A stretch of 43,660 nt of DNA from Candidatus Beckwithbacteria bacterium (lineage in GTDB: Bacteria; Patescibacteriota; Microgenomatia; UBA1400; UBA1449). Shown piece after piece: positions 10,967 through 19,023 of the stretch. The notes under the pieces were generated by a model. That model did no database searches and had not been told where the DNA came from. It saw only the letters and a list, made by a program, of their open reading frames with translations. The number at the start of each line of letters is the position of its first letter. Position 1 is the stretch's first letter. Location of the stretch: contig JAAZOH010000019.1 of assembly GCA_012797845.1 (NCBI GenBank), forward strand, positions 1 to 43,660, read 5' to 3'. The position numbers were made by a program, and so were the translations under genes.

Positions 10967-11277
10967 ATTATAAAATTTTTTGTTTTATAATCGCTTTTTT
11001 AAAAAATAGTCAAGAAACTGTTTTTTGAATTCATACAACATGTCATCGCAATGTTTGCTGCCTTTCTGAGAAGGCAAGTTCGATGACATAAATGAAAAAA
11101 ACTGTTTCCTGAACATTTTTTAATTTAAGCGAGAGTTTTCTTTTGTCAATTTCTTTTGCGGCCAAAAGAAATTGACGTATGCTTTATAAAGCTAGAACTT
11201 TTACAAAGTTCTATTTATAATAGCCAAGTTTAGTTTAGAAATAATTATTAAAAATACATTCCCAAGCCTGCGGGAAT
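10967..11277 (+). promoter_or_regulatory. Hairpin-dense intergenic region and leader of hppA (377 bases without a gene)
   Basis: In order: ATTATAAAA/TTTTATAAT (10967-10991); a compound element at ~11010-11113 with outer arms AAGAAACTGTTTTTT and AAAAAACTGTTTCCT, middle stem TGTCATCG/CGATGACA and inner stem TGCCTT/AAGGCA; a perfect 14-bp stem with loop CGGC (11145-11176); the palindrome GCTTTATAAAGC (11181-11192); TAGAACTTT/AAAGTTCTA (11193-11213); CTATT/AATAG (11211-11223); and ATTCCC/GGGAAT (11258-11277). The first may end gyrB. TATAAT at 11216-11221 could be a -10 box. A strong Shine-Dalgarno AAGGAGA (11284-11290) follows for hppA. I found no match to the fluoride riboswitch consensus. Confidence 0.6.
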
Positions 11278-11296
11278 AAAACAAAGGAGATTTCAT

Positions 11297-13324
11297 ATGA
11301 TGAATATCCAATTAGTAGCGCTTTTTGTTGCTCCGGCTACAGCCATCATCGCTTTAGCCTATGGGTATTACTTAACCAGGCAAGTAATGCAGGAGCAGGA
11401 AGGCTCAAAAAAATTACAAGATATTGCTAAAGCTGTCCGTGAAGGTGCTATGGCTTATCTTAAACGACAATTTAGTGTCATTATTCCTTTTATGATTGTT
11501 TTGGCAATCCTGCTATTTTTTGCCATGGGTTCCCATATTGCCATTACCTTTTTATTGGGGGCAGTTTCAAGTGCTGTTATTGGTTATCTTGGTATGTGGG
11601 TGGCAGTTCATGCTAATGTTCGCACTGCCAACTCGGCTTTAAAAGGTCTTAACCCTGCTTTAAAAGTTGCTTTTGGAGCTGGAGCAGTCAACGGAATGTT
11701 GGTCGTTGGTTTGGGTCTAATGGGTGTTTCCTTAATCTACATGTGGTCTTACTTTAGTTATCACTTGGTTGGCGATGAAGCTGTAGCCAAACATGCTACT
11801 GATGTTTTGGTTGGCTATGGGTTTGGCGCTGCTTTGATTGCACTGTTTATGCGGGTAGGCGGCGGTATTTTTACCAAAGCTGCTGATGTTGGTGCTGATT
11901 TGGTTGGTAAAGTTGAAAAAGGTATTCCTGAAGATGATCCGCGTAATCCAGCCGTAATTGCTGATAATGTTGGCGATAACGTCGGTGACTGCGCTGGTAT
12001 GGCCGCTGATGTCTTTGAATCATATGAACTAACGGTAGTAGCTGCCATGATCTTGGGCGGTCAAATGTTTGGTTTAAAAGGTGTGGTTTTTCCACTACTA
12101 GCTAGAGCTGCTGCTATTTTGACTTCAATTTTGGGTTCATTTTTTGTTAAAGCTAGAGAAGGTGAGACCAATGCTATTTTGCCTTTAATTAGAGGTTTCG
12201 TGGTTTCAGCAATTTCCTCTGTAGTTATCTTTATGGGTTTGGCAATTTATTTGCTTGAGGAAGTCAAAGCTGGGTATGCAGCCGTAGCTGGGATCGTAGG
12301 TATGCTAGCCTTACTGTTTATTACAAAATACTACACCGGACCAGGTGAAAAACCAGTAGTGGAAATTGCTAAGGCTTCAGAAACCGGCGCAGGTACCAAT
12401 CTTATTACTGGCATGTCTTTTGGTATGGAATCAACTTTTGCCTCAACCTTGGTCATGATTGCCGGTATTTTGGTTGGCTATAGCTTGCTAGGTTTTTATG
12501 GAGTTTCTTTAGTCGGGATGGGTATGCTGGCAACAACCGGTATTATTATGGCTTTAGATACCTTCGGACCTATTGCCGATAATGCTCAGGGTATGTGTGA
12601 AATGGCAGGACTGTCTGAAAAAGCTGCCAAGGTAACCAATGGTCTTGACGCTGTTGGTAACACTACCAAAGCCTTGACCAAAGGTTTTGCCGTTGGTTCG
12701 GCTGTCATTGCTGCTAGTTCACTGTTTGCAACTTATTTTGAAGAAACTGGATTAAGTTCAATTGATATGGCTAATCCTAAAGTTTTTGTCGGTGTCTTAT
12801 TCGGTGCTGCTTTGCCATTCTTATTTAGCTCAAGGCTAATGAAATCAGTTGGAGTTGCAGCTTACGAAGTTATTAAAGAAGTGCGCCGTCAATTTAAAGA
12901 AATTAAAGGTATTATGCAGGGTAAAGCTACTCCCGATTATTCTAAGGCCGTGGAAATCGTGACCGCTGCTGCTCAAAAAGAGCTAGTTTTACCAGCCACT
13001 ATTGTAATTACTGCTCCGGTTTTCGCAGGCCTTCTAGGTGCTGAAGCATTAGGTGGCTTTTTAGGCGGGGCTATTGCCTCTGGTCTTATGGTTGCTCTGT
13101 ACAGCTGTAATACTGGTGGAGCTTGGGATAATGCCAAAAAATACATTGAGGATGGCTTTTTTGGCGGTAAAGGCAGTGAAGCTCACAAAGCCGCTGTGGT
13201 TGGTGACACCGTTGGTGATCCTTTAAAAGACACCTCTGGACCAGCTCTTAATCCTATGATGAAAATCATTCAGATTGTGGCTTTGCTGATTGCCTCTTTA
13301 GTTGTTACTACTTTTGGCATGTAA
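11297..13324 (+). CDS. hppA: Membrane-bound proton-pumping pyrophosphatase
   Basis: This 675-residue protein has about 16 membrane helices. It hydrolyses pyrophosphate and pumps H+ (or Na+). The active-site motifs are visible: GIPEDDPRNPAVIADNVGDNVGD, then DTFGPIADNAQGMCEM, and DTVGDPLKDTSGPALN near the end. In GNTTKALTKG the Lys-Ala-Leu-Thr is the form known from K+-independent enzymes (Ala and Gly occur at these sites in K+-dependent ones), so an H+ pump without K+ need is likely. A strong Shine-Dalgarno lies six bases upstream. ppa follows by 14 bases, so the two are probably one transcript. Confidence 0.96.
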   Translation: MMNIQLVALFVAPATAIIALAYGYYLTRQVMQEQEGSKKLQDIAKAVREGAMAYLKRQFSVIIPFMIVLAILLFFAMGSHIAITFLLGAVSSAVIGYLGMWVAVHANVRTANSALKGLNPALKVAFGAGAVNGMLVVGLGLMGVSLIYMWSYFSYHLVGDEAVAKHATDVLVGYGFGAALIALFMRVGGGIFTKAADVGADLVGKVEKGIPEDDPRNPAVIADNVGDNVGDCAGMAADVFESYELTVVAAMILGGQMFGLKGVVFPLLARAAAILTSILGSFFVKAREGETNAILPLIRGFVVSAISSVVIFMGLAIYLLEEVKAGYAAVAGIVGMLALLFITKYYTGPGEKPVVEIAKASETGAGTNLITGMSFGMESTFASTLVMIAGILVGYSLLGFYGVSLVGMGMLATTGIIMALDTFGPIADNAQGMCEMAGLSEKAAKVTNGLDAVGNTTKALTKGFAVGSAVIAASSLFATYFEETGLSSIDMANPKVFVGVLFGAALPFLFSSRLMKSVGVAAYEVIKEVRRQFKEIKGIMQGKATPDYSKAVEIVTAAAQKELVLPATIVITAPVFAGLLGAEALGGFLGGAIASGLMVALYSCNTGGAWDNAKKYIEDGFFGGKGSEAHKAAVVGDTVGDPLKDTSGPALNPMMKIIQIVALLIASLVVTTFGM

Positions 13325-13338
13325 AAATTGAGGACTGT

Positions 13339-13845
13339 ATGGCAAAAAAAACCATAGTTGATATTATCATCGAAATTTCATCCAGCTCTTCAGTTAAGTA
13401 TGAATTGGATGAAAAAACTGGCAGGATCTATGTGGATCGGTTTTTACCAACTCCCATGGCTTATCCGGAAAACTATGGTTTAGTAGAACATACACTTGGC
13501 CAAGATGGTGATGCTCTTGATGCCTTAGTTTTAACTTCCGAACCAGTGGCTCCAGGCACCTGGATCAAGGCTGAAGTCATTGGTATGTTGGCTATGGAAG
13601 ATGAAAAGGGTGGAGATTGTAAACTAATTTGTGTTCCGGCTACTCGCAGTATTGATGCTGAGTTTGGGCCTTGGACCAAATTATCTGATGTTCCTAGACA
13701 TCGTTTACATCGAATTGAGCATTTCTTTGCTCACTATAAAGATTTGGAAAAAGGTAAATGGGTCAAGATCAAGCGTTTTGCTAATAAAATAGAAGCCTTA
13801 AAAGAGCTTAAAAATAGTCAAGATCGTTTTAAACAAATAATTTAA
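13339..13845 (+). CDS. ppa: Soluble family I inorganic pyrophosphatase
   Basis: This 168-residue protein matches family I pyrophosphatases: a YELDEKTGRIYVDRF segment, YPENYGLVEHT, the metal-binding signature DGDALD (normally DxDPxD; Ala replaces Pro), and a further DVP/HRIEHFFAHYKDLE region. It would be a cytoplasmic, Mg2+-dependent enzyme that drives biosynthesis by removing pyrophosphate. It lies 14 bases after hppA with GAGG as ribosome binding site. The membrane and soluble enzymes therefore compete for the same substrate from one operon. Confidence 0.95.
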   Translation: MAKKTIVDIIIEISSSSSVKYELDEKTGRIYVDRFLPTPMAYPENYGLVEHTLGQDGDALDALVLTSEPVAPGTWIKAEVIGMLAMEDEKGGDCKLICVPATRSIDAEFGPWTKLSDVPRHRLHRIEHFFAHYKDLEKGKWVKIKRFANKIEALKELKNSQDRFKQII

Positions 13846-13878
13846 TATTAAACGACATAAATTTGTAAAGAAAAAAAC

Positions 13879-16506
13879 ATGGCAGAAGATACCAATAAAC
13901 CAGTAGAAACAAATGGGGAGCCAAATCAGGCTTTGCAAAAAAACGTGGTTAAAGATACTGAGTATGGCAAAATTTTCCCAACCTCGATTACACAGGAGAT
14001 GGAAAAATCCTATCTAGATTATGCCATGTCTGTTATCGTGGCCAGAGCTTTGCCGGATGTTCGCGATGGTTTAAAACCAGTACACCGCCGGATCTTGTTT
14101 GCCATGCGCGATATGGGTCTGACCTCTAAAGCTGCATACAAAAAGTCTGCCAGAATTGTAGGAGAAGTTTTGGGTAAATATCACCCTCATGGCGATCAAG
14201 CTGTATACCAAACGTTAGTGAGACTAGCTCAGGATTTTTCCATGCGCTATCCCTTAGTCGATGGTCAGGGTAACTTTGGCTCAGTTGATGGTGATAGTGC
14301 TGCTGCCATGCGGTACACCGAAGCCAAACTGGCCAAAATTGCAGATGAGCTATTGGAAGATCTTGATAAGGAAACGGTTGATTTTGTCGACAATTTTGAT
14401 GGGTCTCAACAAGAGCCTTCGGTTTTACCAGCCAAATTGCCAAATTTGCTTTTGATCGGTTCTGAAGGGATTGCGGTCGGGATGGCTACTAAAATTCCAC
14501 CACACAACTTGGAAGAGGTGGTTGATGCAATTAAAACCTTGGTTGCTAAATCCCAAACCACTCCAACTCAAGCTGATCCCAAAACTATCGAAACTACTGA
14601 GCCAGATCAACTCACTGGCGGTTTTGTTTCTGAAGTTACTATTGAAGAGTTAATGGGCCATATCAAAGGTCCTGATTTTCCAACCGGGGCTAATATTTAT
14701 AATCCCAAAGACATCCGCGAAGTTTACCTTTCTGGTAAAGGCAGGATTTTGATGAGGGCTACTACTGATATCACTGAAGTTAAGGATAAATCTAGGATCG
14801 TCATTACCGAAATTCCATATTTGGTCAACAAAGCCAAACTGATCATGAAAATTGCCCAGCTGGTTAAAGATAAAAAGATTATTGGCATTTCTGATATTCG
14901 GGATGAATCTGACCGCAAAGGCATGCATGTCGTGATTGAGCTCAAAAAAGGCAGTCGGCCCAAATCGGTTCTCAATAATCTTTTCAAACATACTGAGCTA
15001 CAAACCAGTTTCCCGGCTAATATGGTGGCCTTGGTCGATGGCACACCTCAGTTGTGTAATTTGAAAATGATGCTGACTGAATATATCAAACATCGTCAAC
15101 TAGTGGTTGTTCGCCGCAGTCAGTATGAGCTGCGGGCTGCTAAACTCCGAGCCCATATTTTAGAAGGTTTAAAAATTGCTCTAGATAACCTTGATGCCGT
15201 TATCAAAACTATTCGCGAATCCAAAGACAGTGATACCGCTCGGGCTAATTTGATGTCCCGCTTTGGCCTGACCCAAATCCAATCAGAAGCTATTTTAGAT
15301 ATGCAGCTGCGCCGGCTTTCAGCACTTGAACGGCAAAAAATTGAAGATGAGTACAAAGCCATTAAAGAAACGATTGATAAACTAACCTTACTTTTACAAA
15401 ACCCCAAACAAATTTTAGAGGTCATTATTGCCGAACTGGATGGACTTAAAGAAAAATATAAAAGCCCCAGGCGGACCAAAATTCATGGCGCTCTAACTAC
15501 TATTTCTGAAGAGGATTTAGTACCCAATGCTCCAATTTTAATTACGGTAACTAAGAGTGGCTACGTAAAACGGATTCCCCGCGATACTTTCCGTTCTCAG
15601 CGCCGCGGCGGCAAAGGCGTTTCTTCCATGGCTACCAAAGCTGAAGATGAGATGGCTTTCTTATTAACTGCCAACAATCATGATGATGTTTTATTCTTTA
15701 CCAACAAAGGCAAAGTTTTCCATCTCAAAGCCTACGATTTACCCGAAGGTAGCCGCCAAAGCAAAGGCCAAGCTGTCGTTAATTTGATCAATATTGATAG
15801 TGGGGAAACGGTTAAGTCTATCATTGCCATTCCTGATTTGACTAAAACTGGAGGGTTTTTGGTCATGGCTACTAAACAGGGTTTGATCAAAAAAACCACT
15901 TTAGATAAATATGTCAAAATTAAAGTCAACGGTTTGACTAGTATCAAATTGGATCAAGGCGATCAGCTAATTTCTGTCAAAACTACTTCTGGTGATGATC
16001 AGGTTTTTATCGTCACCCACAGAGGTAAAGCCATTCGCTTTAATGAAAAGGATGTCCGTCCTATGGGTCGAGCTACCAAAGGTGTTAAGGGCATTAATAT
16101 CAAACCTGATGATTATGTGGTTACTATGGAAACTTTCCCGTCTAAAGAGAACAGACCCGATGATGGTCGCAAAAAATACTTTAGAGACCTTATGGTTGTC
16201 ACCGAGCGGGGGATTGGCAAACGTACTCCGGTCCATTTATTCCCATTGCACAAACGTGCTGGAGTAGGTGTCAAAGTGGCTAAGCTTAATGCTAAAACTG
16301 GTAATATTGTCTCAGCTGAGTTAGTCACTCCAGAAATTTCTCAGCTGATGATTACTACTAAAAAAGCCCAAATGATCAAGTTGCCACTGCGCAATATTAA
16401 GCAACTGGGTCGCAATACTCAAGGCATTATCCTCATGAGGTTTAACAAAGAAGGCGATAGCGTGGCCGCCATGACTTGTATCGGTGAAGAAGAGAGCGAA
16501 GAGTAG
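13879..16506 (+). CDS. gyrA: DNA gyrase subunit A
   Basis: The 875-residue protein begins after a 33-base gap from ppa. The catalytic core has the winged helix with [18 protein letters not shown] and the active-site Tyr in [11 protein letters not shown], then the coiled-coil tower. The C-terminal beta-pinwheel begins with the GyrA box QRRGGKG (in [12 protein letters not shown]), which marks it as gyrase and not topoisomerase IV ParC. It pairs with the gyrB product to introduce negative supercoils. An N-terminal extension of ~40 residues ([15 protein letters not shown]) precedes the conserved start and is probably disordered. Confidence 0.97.
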   Translation: MAEDTNKPVETNGEPNQALQKNVVKDTEYGKIFPTSITQEMEKSYLDYAMSVIVARALPDVRDGLKPVHRRILFAMRDMGLTSKAAYKKSARIVGEVLGKYHPHGDQAVYQTLVRLAQDFSMRYPLVDGQGNFGSVDGDSAAAMRYTEAKLAKIADELLEDLDKETVDFVDNFDGSQQEPSVLPAKLPNLLLIGSEGIAVGMATKIPPHNLEEVVDAIKTLVAKSQTTPTQADPKTIETTEPDQLTGGFVSEVTIEELMGHIKGPDFPTGANIYNPKDIREVYLSGKGRILMRATTDITEVKDKSRIVITEIPYLVNKAKLIMKIAQLVKDKKIIGISDIRDESDRKGMHVVIELKKGSRPKSVLNNLFKHTELQTSFPANMVALVDGTPQLCNLKMMLTEYIKHRQLVVVRRSQYELRAAKLRAHILEGLKIALDNLDAVIKTIRESKDSDTARANLMSRFGLTQIQSEAILDMQLRRLSALERQKIEDEYKAIKETIDKLTLLLQNPKQILEVIIAELDGLKEKYKSPRRTKIHGALTTISEEDLVPNAPILITVTKSGYVKRIPRDTFRSQRRGGKGVSSMATKAEDEMAFLLTANNHDDVLFFTNKGKVFHLKAYDLPEGSRQSKGQAVVNLINIDSGETVKSIIAIPDLTKTGGFLVMATKQGLIKKTTLDKYVKIKVNGLTSIKLDQGDQLISVKTTSGDDQVFIVTHRGKAIRFNEKDVRPMGRATKGVKGINIKPDDYVVTMETFPSKENRPDDGRKKYFRDLMVVTERGIGKRTPVHLFPLHKRAGVGVKVAKLNAKTGNIVSAELVTPEISQLMITTKKAQMIKLPLRNIKQLGRNTQGIILMRFNKEGDSVAAMTCIGEEESEE

Positions 16507-16512
16507 AATAAA

Positions 16513-16600
16513 TTGCGCAACTTGACTTCCAGTTTTATAATCCCAATTAGATTTATATCAAAATAAAAATTATTCTCATGTAATTGAAATAATTTTATTT
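16513..16600 (+). promoter_or_regulatory. Promoter and long inverted repeat upstream of the nuclease-like gene
   Basis: TTGCGC (16513-16518) and TATAAT (16536-16541) are separated by 17 bases, a good promoter. Downstream, the arm AAATAAAAATTATT (16561-16574) pairs with AATAATTTTATTT (16588-16600) with a single bulged base. The pair lies in the untranslated leader, ~20 bases before the ATG, and could be an RNA hairpin or an operator. Confidence 0.5.
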
Positions 16601-16618
16601 CACAGAGAGAAACAAGCT

Positions 16619-18037
16619 ATGCATATGAAAAAACAAATATTTACAATCGGATACGAAATACCAGGCAACAGTGATAATTATTTAAATTTTTACAGTGATT
16701 TATCTTTAATGGACGCTGATATTTTATTGATTTCGCCAGAATCTTTATACCCAAGTGAGAATTATGGGAATTGGATTGATTTTTCTTCAGGAGGAGGTTG
16801 CTACAATGTTCCAACATCAAGTGAATACGAAAAAAAAATAATTCACCTTCAAAAAGAAATAACAGATTTTTTGCAATCTGGGAAAAGTGTTTTTATTGTT
16901 TTGTCCAAAAAACAAAGCCACATGCTTTCTTCTGGTGTATCTCACCCCAGAAAAGGGGAAAGCTTACACAAAACTTATACAAAATCTAATTACGATTTTT
17001 TACCAATCAGTATTGGCACATTAATATCCGCCTCTGGAAAACATATTTGCTTTTCAGGAAATCCGACTTTCAGAAATTTTTATAACTCATTCAAAGATAA
17101 TTTAGAATACAAACTTTACGTAGAAAATCCAAAAGAAGTTGATGTTGTTTTTACTGGTAAAACAAAAACGAAAATATTAGGAGCTATTTATAAGATTGGC
17201 ACTGGATATTTAATAACGCTTCCAATGATCACCTTTAATGAGGAAGAGTTTACAAAAACAAAAAAAGGTGTGGACGGTGAAAAAGAAGAGGTTTGGAACA
17301 AAAAGGGATTGATTTGGGGCAGCAACTTTATCCAATGTTTAATTGAAATTGATAACAAACTTACCAATAATTCAGAAAAAACAACAGCACCAGAGTGGGT
17401 TTCAAAAAAAGAATTCATAAGCATGAAAGAAGAAAAGTTGCTTAAGTCAATTAGCAAGAATAAGAAAAAAGTTTTAAAAATTAAAGAAGAAAATGAGAAG
17501 CTGAAAATAGAACTTGAAGAGGAGATAACATTAAAGGATTTATTATTTGAACAAGGTAAACCACTTGAAAATGCAGTCATAAAAGCTCTTAAAATACTCG
17601 GCTATCAAGCTGAAAATTATGATGATGGTAATTTAGAAATGGATCAGGTTATTACAAGTCCTGAAGAACATCGATATATTGGAGAAAGTGAGGGGAAAGA
17701 TAGTAAGGATATTAATGTAACTAAATACCGGCAATTGATTGATGCATTGAATGCAGACTTTGCTAGAGACGAGGTAGAAGAAAAAGCATTTGGCATATTA
17801 TTTGGAAATCCAGAAAGATTTATAGAGCCAAAAAATAGAAAGGTTGATTTTACAGCAAAATGTAAAACTGATGCAAAACGAGAAAAGATTGCGTTAATTA
17901 AAACTTCAGATTTATTTTTAGTAGCAAAATATCTCCATGAAAATAATAATAAAAAATTTAAGAAAGAATGTAGAGAGGCAATTCATTCTCAGCTAGGAGA
18001 ATTGGTTAAATTTCCTGAAATTCCAAAGAAAGAATGA
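16619..18037 (+). CDS. Unknown protein with C-terminal PD-(D/E)XK-like nuclease domain and coiled coil
   Basis: This 472-residue protein has three parts. Residues ~1-245 form an alpha/beta domain (FTIGYEI..., DADILLISPES, GYLITLPMIT) that recalls the class I glutamine-amidotransferase-like fold without an obvious catalytic Cys-His-Glu. Residues ~262-312 are a Lys/Glu-rich coiled coil. Residues ~313-460 look like a restriction-endonuclease fold: helix GKPLENAVIKALKILGYQAE, then E340-x-D342, and GESEGKD with E358-x-K360. The domain may cut DNA or RNA, perhaps in defence. It is more AT-rich than its neighbours and is the only gene here ending in TGA, which suggests transfer. A housekeeping role cannot be excluded. 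Confidence 0.7.
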   Translation: MHMKKQIFTIGYEIPGNSDNYLNFYSDLSLMDADILLISPESLYPSENYGNWIDFSSGGGCYNVPTSSEYEKKIIHLQKEITDFLQSGKSVFIVLSKKQSHMLSSGVSHPRKGESLHKTYTKSNYDFLPISIGTLISASGKHICFSGNPTFRNFYNSFKDNLEYKLYVENPKEVDVVFTGKTKTKILGAIYKIGTGYLITLPMITFNEEEFTKTKKGVDGEKEEVWNKKGLIWGSNFIQCLIEIDNKLTNNSEKTTAPEWVSKKEFISMKEEKLLKSISKNKKKVLKIKEENEKLKIELEEEITLKDLLFEQGKPLENAVIKALKILGYQAENYDDGNLEMDQVITSPEEHRYIGESEGKDSKDINVTKYRQLIDALNADFARDEVEEKAFGILFGNPERFIEPKNRKVDFTAKCKTDAKREKIALIKTSDLFLVAKYLHENNNKKFKKECREAIHSQLGELVKFPEIPKKE

Positions 18038-18072
18038 AGGGTTTTGGTTTGTTAAATTTAGTCTGTCAATTT

Positions 18073-19023
18073 CTAATTACTGTTTTCTTTCTTCCCATGA
18101 AATTGCTCATGGACTTTTTTAAGCTGGGCATTGGTTACATGTGTATAAATTTGCGTCGTAGCAATATTTTTATGACCCAGCATTTCTTGGACACTGCGAA
18201 GATCGGCGCCATTTAAAAGTAAATCAGTTGCAAAGCTGTGCCGAAGGGTGTGTGTGGTTGCATCGACTGGTAGCTTGGCTCTACGTACGTATTTTTTTAT
18301 AATTCGCTGCACACTGCGTTGGGTTAGCCGCATTTTCTCACCTTCGTATTCTTCTTGTTTGCCCCTTGAGTAGCGGATAAAAAGTGGCTTCCAACTATCT
18401 TCCCGTTGTTCCAAATATCGGTTCAGCCAATCAGCAGCTGACTCTGACAAAAAAACCACTCGCGGTCTCCTCCCTTTACCAATCACCCCAAACTCTTTGG
18501 TCTCCAAATTGACCTGATCGCAGTTTAAGTTAATCAGCTCAGACACCCGCAAGCCAGTAGAAAACAGTAATTCCAAAATTGCCTTATCTCTCAACCCTAT
18601 TTCGCTTGATAGGGTAGGCTGGGATAGCAAGCGCTCCACTTGCTCACGATTTAAAAACTTCAAAGATTTAGCATCATTCTTTGGCAGCTCAATTTTTTCC
18701 GGTGCCAAAACTTTAACATCATTTTTAATTAGCCATTTGAAAAACGATCGCAGCGCGATCACATAGTAGCTCTGAGTGCTCTTCTTGAGTGGTAAGCCAT
18801 GATCATCAATAAAGCGTTTTAAATAAAGACGGTATTCGCGAACAGTGTCTATATCAATACTTTTTACTGATATGACTGCGTTTTTTTGAGCATCCAGCCA
18901 ACTGGCAAAGCGCTCGAGATAGATTCGGTAATTGCGAATAGTAAGGGGAGAGGCATTCTTTTCCAATTCCAAGTACTCTAAGAACAGCTCAATTTGGGTT
19001 TTTATATCAAGACTTTTTTTCAT
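18073..19023 (-). CDS. xerC: Tyrosine recombinase, XerC/XerD family
   Basis: This 316-residue protein has an N-terminal SAM-like domain (residues ~1-100) and the catalytic domain with the conserved Arg in STGLRVSELINL, HxxR in HTLRHSFAT, the second His in MLGHKNIATT and the nucleophile Tyr in TQIYTHV. Length and motifs fit chromosome dimer resolution enzymes. Many CPR genomes have a single Xer protein, but an integrase role cannot be excluded next to an accessory-like patch. It converges with the nuclease gene (35-base gap) and points away from a 1.4 kb gene-free tract. No dif site could be named. Confidence 0.88.
   Translation of the reverse strand: MKKSLDIKTQIELFLEYLELEKNASPLTIRNYRIYLERFASWLDAQKNAVISVKSIDIDTVREYRLYLKRFIDDHGLPLKKSTQSYYVIALRSFFKWLIKNDVKVLAPEKIELPKNDAKSLKFLNREQVERLLSQPTLSSEIGLRDKAILELLFSTGLRVSELINLNCDQVNLETKEFGVIGKGRRPRVVFLSESAADWLNRYLEQREDSWKPLFIRYSRGKQEEYEGEKMRLTQRSVQRIIKKYVRRAKLPVDATTHTLRHSFATDLLLNGADLRSVQEMLGHKNIATTQIYTHVTNAQLKKVHEQFHGKKENSN

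Noticed and set aside
11010-11280. Fluoride riboswitch before hppA
   Set aside because: Fluoride riboswitches often precede pyrophosphatase genes, but the conserved GGNGAUGG, UUCGCC and CUGAUG parts are not present.
15120-15479. 119-codon frame opposite gyrA, and similar long antisense frames
   Set aside because: Shadow of the real gyrA frame; Ser/Arg-rich composition typical of reversed coding DNA.
17188-17580. 130-codon frame opposite the nuclease-like gene
   Set aside because: Phe/Ser-rich shadow of the coiled-coil coding region.
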